Positions 10,833 through 21,930 of a DNA stretch of 64,000 nucleotides are shown here, piece after piece. The notes beneath the pieces are model-generated. The model was given only the letters and a program-made list of their open reading frames with translations. It searched no databases and was not told the origin of the DNA. Position numbers and translations under genes: made by a program. Where the stretch lies: positions 1-64,000 of the forward strand of contig JADHNJ010000001.1 of the NCBI GenBank assembly GCA_016779565.1, written 5' to 3'. The first letter of the stretch is position 1; each line of letters starts with the position of its first letter. Source of the DNA: Pseudomonadales bacterium (GTDB lineage: Bacteria > Pseudomonadota > Gammaproteobacteria > Pseudomonadales > Azotimanducaceae).

Positions 10833-10877
10833 CGCGGTTTTCCGTTACACTAAACGTTTTTCAAGACTGAATTCGCG

Positions 10878-11660
10878 ATGGATTTACAATTAACCGGGCG
10901 AACTGTTTTCGTCACTGGCAGCCACCGAGGCACGGGTTTGACCATCGCCCAAAGATTCCACGAGGCTGGCGCTAGCGTGATTGTACATGGTCACGACGAA
11001 GCGGCGCTATCGAACTTTGATGAGCGCTTTTCGTCACGGGTTGTCGGTGAACTTTGGACCGAATCGGGTTGTTCCGCCGTGATTGAGCAAGTTTTAACGC
11101 TAACTAAGCATTTAGACATCCTCATCAACAACTATGGCACAGCGAGTCGTGGCGATTGGCTGACCGCCGATTCCGATGCCTGGCGAGAGGCGTATGAGCA
11201 TAACGTACTCTCGGTGAGCCGACTGAGCCAAGGGTTATTAAGCAGACTCAAAGCTTCTGACCAAGGCAGGATCGTTAATCTAGGAACGTTGGGTTCGACC
11301 CGCCCCAATGCTCGAATGCCACACTATTACGCGGCCAAGGGGGCTTTAGCCAATTTAACCGTCAGCCTTGCCAAGGCGCTCGCTGGTACTGGCGTGACCG
11401 TCAATTTAGTCTCACCAGGATTGATTCGCACCCCAGAGGTCGAAGCCAGCTACACAACTATCGCCCAAGCCAAAGGTTGGGGAAACACCTTTGCCGAAGC
11501 CGAAGCTAATATTGCCGAGCACTATTTCGACAACCCGCTCGGTCGACTGGCAACTCGTGAAGAGGTAGCAGATCTGGTCGTGTTTCTTGCCTCAGCGCGA
11601 GCGGGCTTTATCAATGGTCAAAATATCGGCATCGATGGCGGCGCCCTCGGAATCGTTTAA
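10878..11660 (+). CDS. SDR family oxidoreductase
   Basis: Rossmann start VFVTGSHRGTGLTIA, NNYG, YYAAKGAL, C-terminal INGQNIGIDGG. Confidence 0.9.
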   Translation: MDLQLTGRTVFVTGSHRGTGLTIAQRFHEAGASVIVHGHDEAALSNFDERFSSRVVGELWTESGCSAVIEQVLTLTKHLDILINNYGTASRGDWLTADSDAWREAYEHNVLSVSRLSQGLLSRLKASDQGRIVNLGTLGSTRPNARMPHYYAAKGALANLTVSLAKALAGTGVTVNLVSPGLIRTPEVEASYTTIAQAKGWGNTFAEAEANIAEHYFDNPLGRLATREEVADLVVFLASARAGFINGQNIGIDGGALGIV

Positions 11661-11671
11661 GGAGTTTCTCT

Positions 11672-12088
11672 GTGCTATGGATTAAGGTCTTTCATCTGCT
11701 ATTTGTGATTGCCTGGATGGCGGGCGTTTTTTATCTGCCAAGAATTCTGGTGCACGCAGTTGAAGGTATGGCAGCCCAGGAGGATATTCGACGCCTAGTC
11801 ATTATGGCCTCGAAACTCTTGAAATTTTCTACCGTCATGATGGTGCTCGCGATAATTCCAGGACTGATCTTGTGGTTACACTTCGGTATTACAGGCGCTT
11901 GGTTGCATTGGAAACTCGTCTTTGTTGCTGCCCTGGGTTTATATCAATATCAATCTTATCGCTATGTCGTTTCACTTAGGGCGCAGCGAGTTATTCGGAC
12001 CTCGCTATTTTACAGAATCTACAATGAAGCCGCACTCATTGTGCTGGTGCCCATCCTCATCTTAGTCGTCTTTAAACCTGCCCTGTGA
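11672..12088 (+). CDS. hemJ: Protoporphyrinogen oxidase HemJ
   Basis: LWIKVFHLLFVIAWMAGVFYLPRILVH; 138 aa, multi-TM. Confidence 0.88.
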   Translation: MLWIKVFHLLFVIAWMAGVFYLPRILVHAVEGMAAQEDIRRLVIMASKLLKFSTVMMVLAIIPGLILWLHFGITGAWLHWKLVFVAALGLYQYQSYRYVVSLRAQRVIRTSLFYRIYNEAALIVLVPILILVVFKPAL

Positions 12089-12092
12089 CCGT

Positions 12093-12107
12093 CGCCGGCG
12101 TTCGGCG
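12093..12107 (+). terminator. Short hairpin after hemJ, followed by T-rich repeat DNA
   Basis: CGCCG-GCGTT-CGGCG stem-loop 5 bp after the hemJ stop, followed by TTTAGGGTTTT. Confidence 0.35.
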
Positions 12108-12116
12108 GATTTAGGG

Positions 12117-12200
12117 TTTTGGGTTTTGGGTTTTGGGTTTTAGGTTTTAGGTTTTAGGTTTTAGGTTTTAGGTTTTAGGTTTTAGGTTTTAGGTTTTAGG
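12117..12200 (+). repeat. Heptanucleotide tandem array (TTTTGGG)3(TTTTAGG)9, flanked on both sides by a TTTAGGG unit
   Basis: Twelve exact 7-bp units counted; flanking TTTAGGG at 12110-12116 and 12209-12215. Confidence 0.99.
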
Positions 12201-12277
12201 TTTTAATGTTTAGGGTTCTGAAGTTTTTCGATTCTAAATCTGTTTAGGCGAGCCAATACGATTCCCCGCACCTAGGC

Positions 12278-12286
12278 TGTTATAAT
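12278..12286 (+). promoter_or_regulatory. Candidate extended -10 promoter for syd-aroA
   Basis: TGTTATAAT = TGnTATAAT, 19 bp before the syd start; no good -35. Confidence 0.5.
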
Positions 12287-12304
12287 GCCTTACTCACTCT
12301 AGGA

Positions 12305-12874
12305 TTGAAGCAACTGCCTTTGATTGATCAGCATCTTACTCGCCTGACCGAACCCTTGTTTGCCGGCCTTGATAATCCTGTTTTCGCAACACCTTTGGAC
12401 GACTGGCGATCGCCGTGCGAAATCCGTACTGACGAAACCTTCAGCTATTGGCGCCCAATCGTACAGACACCTCGCATGAGTTTTGGACACTTCGAATCTG
12501 CCATTGATGTCGCCATTCATCCGGATCTTAAAGCATTCTACGGTAGCTTCTGGTCAGGTTCGCTTCCCTGCAGCTTTCAGCAGCAGCCTTTAGCCTTGAT
12601 ACAAATCTGGAACCCCGAGGATTTTGATCGGCTCATCAGCAATCTGATCGGACACTTTCTGAGTCAGCAACGTGCCGCAAGCGATCGGCTCACCTGGTTT
12701 ATCGGTACTTTTGAGGACGATTCAGAAGCGATGGTCAGTCTCGATAATACAACTGGCGAGATAGTTCAGGAGCTCCCTGGCCAAGGTTTTCAACAGCGCC
12801 TTGCCCCCGCTTTATCGGATTTCCTGAGGCTAATTTCGCTAGATCGCGCTAAACTCAATCCCGGAGAGCTCTAG
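12305..12874 (+). CDS. syd: SecY-interacting protein Syd
   Basis: RSPCEIRTDETFSYWRPIVQ, IDVAIHPDLKAFYGSFWSG, LIQIWNPEDFDRLISNLIGHFL, VSLDNTTGEI. Confidence 0.88.
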   Translation: MKQLPLIDQHLTRLTEPLFAGLDNPVFATPLDDWRSPCEIRTDETFSYWRPIVQTPRMSFGHFESAIDVAIHPDLKAFYGSFWSGSLPCSFQQQPLALIQIWNPEDFDRLISNLIGHFLSQQRAASDRLTWFIGTFEDDSEAMVSLDNTTGEIVQELPGQGFQQRLAPALSDFLRLISLDRAKLNPGEL

Positions 12875-12877
12875 CAC

Positions 12878-14170
12878 ATGACCAGCCTACTCACATTATC
12901 CCCCATTGCAAAAATCGGTGGCCAAATCGATCTGCCGGGTTCTAAGAGCCTAACCAACCGTGCGCTGCTACTCGCAGCAGTTGCTCACGGGAAAACCACC
13001 CTCAGCAATATTTTATTCAGCGACGACACCGATCGCATGATCCAAGCATTGAAAGCGCTCGGCACTGACCTCACCATCGACGCCCAAAACCATTCCTGCG
13101 AGGTAATCGGTCGCGCCGGCCCTTTCGACGCTCAAGCGACCGACCTCCATCTCGATCTGGGTAACGCCGGCACAGCATTGCGACCCCTCGTTGCAATGCT
13201 CTCCTTGTCAGAGGGCCGCTTTGTCATTGACGGCGATGAATATATGCGGGTTCGACCCATAAAGCACTTAACCGATGCGTTATCAAATTTGGGCGTCCCA
13301 ATCGAGTTCCTCGGTCAACCGGGATACCCACCTTTACAAATCAAAGGTGGTTACCCACAGGGTGGGGCCATCGAATTAAACGGGGATCTTTCAAGCCAAT
13401 ATCTTACAGCACTACTGATGGCGCTACCGCTGGCCCCAAACGATAGCACCATAAACATCGTTGGCGAGCTGGTTTCTAAGCCTTATGTCGATATGACGCT
13501 GGCGATCATGGCTAAGTTTGGTGTTAAGGCCGCGCATACTCGTTATCATCGCTTTGACGTTCCTGGCGCCCAGACATACCAGTCGCCAGGCCATCTGATG
13601 GTAGAGGGCGATGCGAGTACCGCAAGCTATTTTCTCGCCGCGGCGGCCATCCAAGGCGAGATTACCGTCACGGGCGTTGGTAGCGATTCTCTTCAAGGAG
13701 ATATTGCTTTTGCGGATGTACTCTCGGCGATGGGCGCTGCGGTCACAATAAAAGCGGACCGAGTTTCGGTGAGATCTACGGGCGTTTTAAACGCCATCAA
13801 CGCAGATCTAAACCACATCCCCGATGCGGCAATGACTGTCGCGATTCTCGCGCTATTCGCAAAAGGCACCACGACCATACGCAATGTTTACAATTGGCGA
13901 ATTAAGGAAACCGATCGCATGACGGCGATGGCCAACGAACTTCGCAAAGTGGGTGCCGCCGTCTCGACCACCGATGATAGTATTACCATCACACCCCCAG
14001 ACGAACTACTCCCAGCGTCGATCAGCACCTATGGCGACCATCGAATGGCCATGTGCTTTTCCCTACTCGCGTTGGCGCCTAAAGGCATCACGATTTGCGA
14101 CCCTGAGGTTACGAAAAAAACCTTTCCCGATTACTTTAATATTTTCAACGCCGTAACGACCCGCATCTAA
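12878..14170 (+). CDS. aroA: 3-phosphoshikimate 1-carboxyvinyltransferase
   Basis: LPGSKSLTNRALLLAA, LGNAGTALRPL, YGDHRMAMCFSLLAL. Confidence 0.97.
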   Translation: MTSLLTLSPIAKIGGQIDLPGSKSLTNRALLLAAVAHGKTTLSNILFSDDTDRMIQALKALGTDLTIDAQNHSCEVIGRAGPFDAQATDLHLDLGNAGTALRPLVAMLSLSEGRFVIDGDEYMRVRPIKHLTDALSNLGVPIEFLGQPGYPPLQIKGGYPQGGAIELNGDLSSQYLTALLMALPLAPNDSTINIVGELVSKPYVDMTLAIMAKFGVKAAHTRYHRFDVPGAQTYQSPGHLMVEGDASTASYFLAAAAIQGEITVTGVGSDSLQGDIAFADVLSAMGAAVTIKADRVSVRSTGVLNAINADLNHIPDAAMTVAILALFAKGTTTIRNVYNWRIKETDRMTAMANELRKVGAAVSTTDDSITITPPDELLPASISTYGDHRMAMCFSLLALAPKGITICDPEVTKKTFPDYFNIFNAVTTRI

Positions 14171-14226
14171 GCAGTCGTCCGCCGTCTCTCAGGCTGACAC
14201 TGCCTAAAAACCACCGTCTCTGGCCC

Positions 14227-15207
14227 TTAAGGTAGCAGATGTGCTACCGCGTCTCGCTCTTCGATGAGTTCTTGTTCGGTTAGCGTCATACGATTTTGAG
14301 AGTACTCGTTGACCGCCAGGCCCTGGACAATTGCCCAGTCACCGCCTTGGCAACGACAGGGAAAACTGTAAATGAGGCCTTCGGCAATGCCATAACTGCC
14401 ATCTGAATACACCGCCATCGAAACCACATCGTCGCTGCCCAACGCCCAATCTCGCATGTGCTCGGTAGCTGCGTTCGCTGCACTGGCGGCGCTTGATAGA
14501 CCTCTGGCCTGAATGATCGCAGCACCTCTTTGCTGCACGGTTGGAATAAACGTTTCGCTAATCCAAGCCTCATCGACCAATTCAGCCGCGGCATCGCCGC
14601 TAACAGTGGCGTGAAAAAGATCAGGATACTGAGTGGCAGAATGGTTGCCCCAAATCGCCAGGCCTTTGATATCACTAACATGAGCACTGGCCTTCTGAGC
14701 CAACTGTGTTTTCGCGCGATTGTGGTCTAACCTCGTCATCGCCGTAAACTGCCTAGGGTCTAAACTAGGTGCGTTACGCTGGGCAATTAAGCAATTCGTA
14801 TTGGCAGGATTCCCCACCACCAACACCTTAACGGCACGATCGGCAACGGCATCTAGCGCGGCCCCTTGCACCGAGAAAATCTGGGCGTTGGCCTCTAGTA
14901 AATCTTTTCGCTCCATGCCTGGACCCCGTGGTCGAGACCCAACCAGGAGTGCGTAATGTACACCGGCGAAGGCTTCATTGGGATCATCGGTTGCGACAAT
15001 CCCCGAGACAAGGGGAAAGGCACAATCTTCCAACTCCATTACGACCCCTTTGAGCGCATCCATAGCAGGCGGAATCTCAAGTAGCTGCAACACAACCGGC
15101 TGATCTGGACCCAACATTTGGCCTGACGCGATTCGAAACAACAGCGAGTAACTGATCTGACCTGCTGCTCCTGTGACAGCAACTTTTACGGCGGGTTTCA
15201 TCCACAC
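14227..15207 (-). CDS. mdh: Malate dehydrogenase
   Basis: [57 protein letters not shown]. Confidence 0.96.
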   Translation of the reverse strand: MWMKPAVKVAVTGAAGQISYSLLFRIASGQMLGPDQPVVLQLLEIPPAMDALKGVVMELEDCAFPLVSGIVATDDPNEAFAGVHYALLVGSRPRGPGMERKDLLEANAQIFSVQGAALDAVADRAVKVLVVGNPANTNCLIAQRNAPSLDPRQFTAMTRLDHNRAKTQLAQKASAHVSDIKGLAIWGNHSATQYPDLFHATVSGDAAAELVDEAWISETFIPTVQQRGAAIIQARGLSSAASAANAATEHMRDWALGSDDVVSMAVYSDGSYGIAEGLIYSFPCRCQGGDWAIVQGLAVNEYSQNRMTLTEQELIEERDAVAHLLP

Positions 15208-15825
15208 AACTCCTAAATTTCATGTCTTGACGGAACGCGGTTTGACCGCGGCGCAAAGTATAGCATCGTTTTTGGGGTGAAATCGGCTCGTTTGTTGGCC
15301 CGTTAGCGAACGCAAATTCAAAGCAAAGTCAGTTCCATCAAAAATCAATACGAGACAAATCAAGGGGCAGCGGCACCGGCCCTGAACGAGGGTGCGGCGT
15401 AAATGCTCATCCATCATATTTCCATTCTTTAACCTCAAACACATTTGTTAATAAAAACATCGGTTTATGTAGAAGTTTCAGGGGACGAAAGGGGCAATGG
15501 CTTGACTTTGGGACCCCTAATGCTATCGTTTGCGGCCCTTCAGTTGATCCTTAACTGGCGCGCCCGCTGGCGTGTTTAGATTGATTGGGGTATTGGGTAA
15601 ATCAGCAGCGGCCATCGTTTGATACTCACTTGGCGCAGCGCCACCTATCGCTGCGGCAACAAAGGTATAGTACGTCCTACCGGACATCACCCGGTGCGCG
15701 TCAACCAGAGCTTATCATCCGTCTCGCCAGAGATTGTCGATCTTAACGATCGGGCTTTAGTCCTTGATTTGCATCTCAGCGACTGAATATCACGTACTTG
15801 CAACTATAACTTCGCAATAAGATGA

Positions 15826-18800
15826 ATGAGTAACACCATGGCAAAGAGACTCGACGGCAGAATCGGCTTCCCGAAAGCGACCGGCTTATATGATCCCTCG
15901 CAGGAGAGGGATGCCTGTGGGGTTGGCTTCGTCGCCAATATTAAAGGGGTTCCTAGTCACCAGATTCTTGCCGATGCGTATCACGTCAATAGCCGAATGG
16001 ATCATCGAGGCGGTTGCGGATTTGAGGAAAACACAGGCGATGGCGCCGGTGTTCTGACGGCAATGCCCGATACCTTCTTTCGAGGCCTCGCTCAAGACAT
16101 GGGCTTTGAGTTGCCTGAACCCGGGCTTTATTCCGTTGGCAATCTGTTTCTGCCAAACGATCCCGCTAAACGCAGGCAAGTCCAAGAGCTCATTGAAGGC
16201 CTAATAGGCCAAGAGGGTCTTAATTTTCTAACCTGGCGAGCGGTTCCTATTGCCCCTGAGACCGCCGACATTGGGCCAGCAGCAAAAGCTGCCATGCCAC
16301 ACATTAGTCAGCTGATGATCGGTGCTAAGAAAGGTTCAGAAGAGGCACATTTTAATCGTCAGCTTTACAGTCTTCGCAAGCAATTCTCTGCTGCTGTTAA
16401 AGACATCATCGATGACAACGAGTTGGCGTTCGCTTGCAGCCTATCGCCTAGAGTCATCGTTTATAAGGGTATGCTAACGCCTTCGCAGTTGTTTCCGTTT
16501 TATCCAGACCTCATCGATCCAAAATTCGAAACACACCTGGCCATGGTGCATTCAAGATTTAGCACCAACACCTTCCCATCTTGGGATAGAGCCCAACCGA
16601 ATCGATATATGAGCCACAACGGTGAAATCAACACCCTACGTGGCAACAAAAACTGGATGACCGCTCGACAGGGCACGGTAGCCTCGCCGCTTTTCGGCGA
16701 CGACATTCAAAAACTCTTTCCCATTGTTGAACCCGACTGCTCGGATTCAGGTACTTTTGATAACGTCCTAGAATTTTTGCTGATGACCGGTCGTAGTTTG
16801 CAAGAGTCGGTCATGATGATGATTCCTGAGGCTTGGCAGGCAGATCAGAATATGAGCCCGGACAAGCGTGCGTTTTACGAATATCACTCCGCACTGATGG
16901 AGCCCTGGGATGGCCCTGCATCGATCGTCTTCACCGATGGTCACGCGATTGGCGCCGTACTAGACCGCAATGGCCTGCGGCCTTCGCGTTATTATGTGAC
17001 CCGAGACGATCGGGTCATTATGGCGTCAGAGGTTGGCGTGCTCCCCGTTGAACCAGAAGATATCCTAGTGAAAGGTCGACTGCAGCCTGGCAAAATGTTT
17101 TTGCTCGACTTTGACGAAGGTCGCTTGGTTCCAGATGAGGAGCTCAAAAATACTTTTGCTCGGCAGCGGCCCTATGGACAATGGTTGGCAGCGCAACGGC
17201 TCGAGCTTCATGATTTCAAAGACGCTGAACCCCCGGCCGCGCTTATCGATCATGACCTCACAGCGCGTCTACGCGCCTTTGGCTACACCACTGAAACCAT
17301 GCAATTCATGTTGCGCCCGATGATCACTGATCTTCGAGATCCGCTGGGGTCAATGGGTAATGATTCTGCTTTAGCTTGCTTATCAGACAAGTCGCGAATC
17401 ATCTATGACTACTTCAAGCAGCTTTTCGCGCAGGTGACGAATCCCGCTATCGATTCAATTCGTGAGGAAGTTGTGATGTCGCTCGCCTCTTTTATTGGAC
17501 CTGAGGGCAATCTGCTCGAAACCACCGAGGCTCAAGCAAGACGGTTATATTTACCCCATCCAATCTTATCGAACGCTGAGATGGCCAAGCTCACGAAAAG
17601 TACCGACAGCGCGCTCAAGACTAAGACCCTCGACATTACCTATGACCTTTCAAGCGGCTTTCAAGGGATGCTCGCGGCGTTAGACAGGATTTGTCTTGAA
17701 GCCAGTCAAGCGATCGATCATGGCTATGAGCTGGTGCTGCTCTCAGATCGGTTGGTCAGCCGAGAGCGGATCGCGCTCAGCGCTCTGCTCGCTTGTGGCG
17801 CTGTACATCACCACTTGGTCGCCAGCCACCAACGCACTCAAATTGGCCTGCTGATCGAAACTGCAGAGGCTAGAGAGGTTCACCATTTTTGTCTGCTAAC
17901 CAGCTACGGTGCCGATGCGATCAATCCATACCTTGCGCTCGATGCGCTTTGGCAGGCCCGGTTGGAAGGCCTTCTCGATGCCGACATCGTTCCAGACCAA
18001 CATGCGCTAGTAGACCGGTATAGAAAAGCCGTCGGAAAAGGCATGCTCAAAGTTATGGGCAAAATGGGTATTTCAACCCTTCAATCCTATAAGGGCGCCC
18101 AAATCTTTGAGGCAGTCGGATTGGCAGATGACATTATTGATCGTTGTTTTTTGGGCACAACGTCTCGGGTCAGTGGCATTAATTTTGAAACGCTTTTTGA
18201 GGAATCGCGACAGCGGCATCAGCTTGGGTTTCCCCTTCGCACTCACGAAGCCAGTGATCAGCTTACGAATCCCGGTGACTTTCATTGGCGAAGCGGTGGC
18301 GACACCCATATGTGGGACCCAATCAGCATTTCAAATTTGCAAGTCGCTGCCAAAACCAACAACCAAGATGCCTACTGGGCCTTTGCCAAGCATGCAAACG
18401 AGGTAGCCACCAAGCAAGCGACGCTGCGGGGCTTATTAAACTTCAAAGAAGGTGTCTTCCCAGCGGTTGCAATTGATGAGGTTGAGCCCGCCAGTGAGAT
18501 TGTCAAACGTTTTTGTACCGGGGCCATGAGTCTAGGTTCTATTTCAACAGAAAGTCATGAAGCCTTGGCCATTGCCATGAACCGCATCGACGGCAAATCC
18601 AACACCGGCGAGGGCGGAGAAGATCCAGTGCGTTTCAAGCCTATGGACAATGGTGACTCAAAACGCTCAGCCATCAAACAAGTGGCCTCAGGACGGTTTG
18701 GCGTAACCACCTGGTATCTCGCGAATGCTGACGAAATCCAAATCAAAATTGTGCAGGGTGCAAAACCCGGCGAAGGCGGCGAATTGCCTGGCGGCAAAGT

Positions 18801-20397
18801 TGATGAATACATCGCCAAGATTCGACATTCTACCCCAGGCGTTGGTCTAATCAGCCCACCCCCGCACCACGACATCTATTCAATCGAAGACATGGCGCAG
18901 CTCATCCACGATCTAAAAAACGCCAATCGCCACGCCAGGATCAGCGTCAAATTAGGCTCAGAGATCGGTGTCGGCACCATTGCCGCCGGCGTCACCAAGG
19001 CCAAAGCCGATCATTTGGTCATCGCAGGGCATGACGGCGGTACAGGCGCCTCGCCCCTCACTTCTATTAAGCATGCAGGACTGCCCTGGGAATTGGGCCT
19101 TGCAGAGACGCATCAGACCTTAGTGATGAACAATCTTAGGTCGCGAGTCGTGCTACAAACCGATGGTCAGATTAAAACTGGCCGGGATGTCGTCATTGCA
19201 GCCCTCCTGGGTGCGGAAGAATTCGGTTTTGCAACCGCACCCCTTGTGACTTTGGGTTGCATCATGATGCGAAAATGCCACCTCAATACCTGCCCAGTTG
19301 GTATCGCTACTCAAGACCCAGAGCTACGAGCAAAATTCTCAGGCCAGCCCGAGAGCGTCGTCAATTACTTCTTTATGCTCGCCGAAGAAGTGCGACTCAT
19401 TATGAGCAAATTAGGGTTTAAGCGCTTAACGGATATGGTTGGTCAGAGCCAGTGCCTTGATAGCGACAGTGCGGTCGCTCACTGGAAAGCCAAAGGCCTT
19501 GATTTGTCATCGATCCTCGAGAAAGCGCCCATTATTTACGAGGGCACCGAGATCCATTGTACTCAGAGCCAGAACCATGGGCTCGAGCTAGCGCTTGATA
19601 ATAAGCTTATCGAGCTCGCAGCGCCTGCGCTCGAGTCGGGTAAAGCCGTCACAATTCGAGAGACCATTGGCAATACAAATCGCGTCGTCGGGACCATGCT
19701 GTCTCATGAACTGGCGAAGGCCACTGAGGGCGCTATGCTGCCTGATGATACCATTCACATTGCCTTGAATGGCTCAGCTGGCCAAAGCCTCGGTGCATGG
19801 CTTGCCAAGGGTATCACCCTTGAAGTCGAAGGTGATGCCAATGATTTTGTCGGCAAAGGTTTATCCGGTGGCAAAATCGTGGTCTATCCACCCAAGCAAA
19901 GCACATTTATCGCGGAGGACAATATACTCTTAGGCAACGTTGCCCTGTACGGCGCGACCTCCGGTGAGGCCTATTTTAGAGGTATCGCTGCCGAACGCTT
20001 CTGCGTCCGCAATAGTGGAGCAACGGCTGTAGTCGAAGGCGTCGGCGACCATGGCTGCGAATACATGACGGGCGGTACTGTTGTCATTCTTGGCACCACC
20101 GGCAGAAACTTTGGGGCTGGTATGAGTGGAGGTATTGCCTATGTTTATGATCCTGCTCAAGATTTTCACACCCGATGCAATCTCGAGACCTTCGAGTTGG
20201 AACCCTTAAGCCAAGATGATCAAGATACCCTTCAAGGTCTCATAGAGCAGCATCGACAATATACCGATTCAAGCATTGCCACGAAACTATTAGCTGACTG
20301 GCATACCGCTAAATCTGCTTTTATTAAAGTCATGCCAACGGACTATAAGCGCGTCTTGGAGGCAAGGCGTGAGCTCTTAAAAACTGGGTCTGACTAA
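15826..20397 (+). CDS. gltB: Glutamate synthase large subunit
   Basis: 1523 aa; N-terminal Ntn domain ([14 protein letters not shown]), FMN/GOGAT and GXGXG C-terminal domains. Confidence 0.98.
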   Translation: MSNTMAKRLDGRIGFPKATGLYDPSQERDACGVGFVANIKGVPSHQILADAYHVNSRMDHRGGCGFEENTGDGAGVLTAMPDTFFRGLAQDMGFELPEPGLYSVGNLFLPNDPAKRRQVQELIEGLIGQEGLNFLTWRAVPIAPETADIGPAAKAAMPHISQLMIGAKKGSEEAHFNRQLYSLRKQFSAAVKDIIDDNELAFACSLSPRVIVYKGMLTPSQLFPFYPDLIDPKFETHLAMVHSRFSTNTFPSWDRAQPNRYMSHNGEINTLRGNKNWMTARQGTVASPLFGDDIQKLFPIVEPDCSDSGTFDNVLEFLLMTGRSLQESVMMMIPEAWQADQNMSPDKRAFYEYHSALMEPWDGPASIVFTDGHAIGAVLDRNGLRPSRYYVTRDDRVIMASEVGVLPVEPEDILVKGRLQPGKMFLLDFDEGRLVPDEELKNTFARQRPYGQWLAAQRLELHDFKDAEPPAALIDHDLTARLRAFGYTTETMQFMLRPMITDLRDPLGSMGNDSALACLSDKSRIIYDYFKQLFAQVTNPAIDSIREEVVMSLASFIGPEGNLLETTEAQARRLYLPHPILSNAEMAKLTKSTDSALKTKTLDITYDLSSGFQGMLAALDRICLEASQAIDHGYELVLLSDRLVSRERIALSALLACGAVHHHLVASHQRTQIGLLIETAEAREVHHFCLLTSYGADAINPYLALDALWQARLEGLLDADIVPDQHALVDRYRKAVGKGMLKVMGKMGISTLQSYKGAQIFEAVGLADDIIDRCFLGTTSRVSGINFETLFEESRQRHQLGFPLRTHEASDQLTNPGDFHWRSGGDTHMWDPISISNLQVAAKTNNQDAYWAFAKHANEVATKQATLRGLLNFKEGVFPAVAIDEVEPASEIVKRFCTGAMSLGSISTESHEALAIAMNRIDGKSNTGEGGEDPVRFKPMDNGDSKRSAIKQVASGRFGVTTWYLANADEIQIKIVQGAKPGEGGELPGGKVDEYIAKIRHSTPGVGLISPPPHHDIYSIEDMAQLIHDLKNANRHARISVKLGSEIGVGTIAAGVTKAKADHLVIAGHDGGTGASPLTSIKHAGLPWELGLAETHQTLVMNNLRSRVVLQTDGQIKTGRDVVIAALLGAEEFGFATAPLVTLGCIMMRKCHLNTCPVGIATQDPELRAKFSGQPESVVNYFFMLAEEVRLIMSKLGFKRLTDMVGQSQCLDSDSAVAHWKAKGLDLSSILEKAPIIYEGTEIHCTQSQNHGLELALDNKLIELAAPALESGKAVTIRETIGNTNRVVGTMLSHELAKATEGAMLPDDTIHIALNGSAGQSLGAWLAKGITLEVEGDANDFVGKGLSGGKIVVYPPKQSTFIAEDNILLGNVALYGATSGEAYFRGIAAERFCVRNSGATAVVEGVGDHGCEYMTGGTVVILGTTGRNFGAGMSGGIAYVYDPAQDFHTRCNLETFELEPLSQDDQDTLQGLIEQHRQYTDSSIATKLLADWHTAKSAFIKVMPTDYKRVLEARRELLKTGSD

Positions 20398-20417
20398 GAT
20401 TATTAAGGAAATGCGAC

Positions 20418-21857
20418 ATGGGTAAAGCTACCGGATTTAAGGAATTCAGTCGTGAGACGGTACCGTATCGCGATGCCTCGGCCCGAATGCTGGATTTTAA
20501 AGAAATCTACACTGAACCTGAGCCCGAGCATCTGGCTACCCAAGGTGCAAGGTGCATGGATTGCGGCGTACCATTCTGCCAGAGCAATCATGGATGCCCC
20601 ATTTCTAACCTGATTCCCGAGTGGAACGACCTTGTTTACCGAAATCAATGGCAGGAAGCGTTAACACGCCTACACAAAACCAACAATTTTCCAGAATTCA
20701 CAGGTCGCGTCTGTCCAGCACCTTGTGAAGGCGCCTGCGTACTCGGCATTACCAATCCAGCGGTTACCATCAAAAATATCGAGGCTGCCATTATCGATCG
20801 AGGCTTTGCCGAAGGTTGGGTGGTACCCGAGCCTCCAACCCATCGAACCGGAAAAAAGGTTGCTGTCATAGGTTCAGGCCCATGCGGCTTATCAGCGGCT
20901 GCCCAACTGAACAAGGCAGGTCACGCTGTGACGGTTTATGAGCGAGCGGATCGCATCGGCGGTTTATTGATGTACGGCATCCCAAATATGAAACTGGAAA
21001 AGGGTTTCATCGATCGCCGCGTAGCACTGATGAAAGATGAGGGCATCGAATTTTTGGTCAATCAAGATGTTGGCCGAAATGTCGACCCGCAAACCTTGAT
21101 TCAAAACTATGATGCCGTGCTCTTAGCCACCGGCGCAACCGTTGCCAGAGATCTGCCTATCGAAGGCAGAGAGGGACCAGGTGTACATCTGGCGATGGAG
21201 TTTCTAACCGCAAACACCAAAAGCTTACTTGACTCCAATCTTGAGGACGGCGCCTATATTTCTGCCAAGGATAAGCACGTAATTGTCATCGGTGGCGGCG
21301 ATACTGGGACCGACTGTATTGGGACTTCACTGCGACATGGTTGCAAAAGCCTCGTCAATTTTGAGCTATTACCCCAACCTCCAGAATCTCGCGCAGCAGA
21401 TAATCCTTGGCCGTTGTGGCCCAAGATTTTTCGGGTCGACTATGGCCATGCAGAAAGTGCGGAGCACTTTGGTGAGGACCCCAGGCAATATTCGGTATTG
21501 AGTAAAGCCTTTTTACGAGATGAGGCTGGCAACTTAACTGGCGTGGTCACCGTTGATGTTGACGACAAGCTACAGGAAATTTCAGGCTCAGAGCGAACTT
21601 GGAAAGCAGACCTTGTGCTTTTATCTATGGGCTTTTTACAACCCGAACACTACATCAATGATGCCCTTCAACTGGACATCGATCCTAGGGGTAACTTTGT
21701 CGCTAGCAAAGACGACTATCGAACCAGTGTCGATAAGGTTTATGCCGCGGCCGATTGTCGCCGAGGCCAAGACTTGGTGGTCAGAGCTATTAATGAGGGC
21801 CGTGAGGCCGCTCGTGAAATCGATCGTGATCTGATGGGCGATACCGAATTACCCTAG
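20418..21857 (+). CDS. gltD: Glutamate synthase small subunit
   Basis: [42 protein letters not shown] and [12 protein letters not shown] nucleotide-binding motifs. Confidence 0.97.
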   Translation: MGKATGFKEFSRETVPYRDASARMLDFKEIYTEPEPEHLATQGARCMDCGVPFCQSNHGCPISNLIPEWNDLVYRNQWQEALTRLHKTNNFPEFTGRVCPAPCEGACVLGITNPAVTIKNIEAAIIDRGFAEGWVVPEPPTHRTGKKVAVIGSGPCGLSAAAQLNKAGHAVTVYERADRIGGLLMYGIPNMKLEKGFIDRRVALMKDEGIEFLVNQDVGRNVDPQTLIQNYDAVLLATGATVARDLPIEGREGPGVHLAMEFLTANTKSLLDSNLEDGAYISAKDKHVIVIGGGDTGTDCIGTSLRHGCKSLVNFELLPQPPESRAADNPWPLWPKIFRVDYGHAESAEHFGEDPRQYSVLSKAFLRDEAGNLTGVVTVDVDDKLQEISGSERTWKADLVLLSMGFLQPEHYINDALQLDIDPRGNFVASKDDYRTSVDKVYAAADCRRGQDLVVRAINEGREAAREIDRDLMGDTELP

Positions 21858-21870
21858 CGTTGCCCGGTCC

Positions 21871-21930
21871 AGACGCTCTGACATGTTAGCTTGGCCGACC
21901 ACCTTATTTATAGCCAGCTTGTCAGAGTCT
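21871..21930. terminator. Imperfect long inverted repeat at the convergent gltD/aroB junction; candidate bidirectional terminator
   Basis: AGACgcTCTGACAtgttAGCTtGGC versus GCCAGCTTGTCAGAGTCT (reverse complement AGACTCTGACAAGCTGGC); the 3' arm lies in the end of aroB. Confidence 0.4.

Noticed and set aside
12110-12215. Heptamer array as a CRISPR, or as eukaryotic telomere contamination
   Set aside because: No spacers, so not CRISPR. Intact bacterial genes flank it closely on both sides (hemJ and syd), so wholesale contamination is unlikely, although an assembly artefact still needs read-level exclusion.
15220-15444. 74-aa minus-strand ORF upstream of mdh
   Set aside because: No recognisable motif and biased composition; probably chance.
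15788-15802. Possible sigma54 promoter upstream of gltB
   Set aside because: TTGCA is present but there is no GG 12 bp upstream of the GC, so the -24 element is missing.
18555-18875. Antisense ORFs inside gltB and other large CDSs
   Set aside because: Long shadow ORFs are expected opposite codon-biased core genes; none shows recognisable domains or its own start context.
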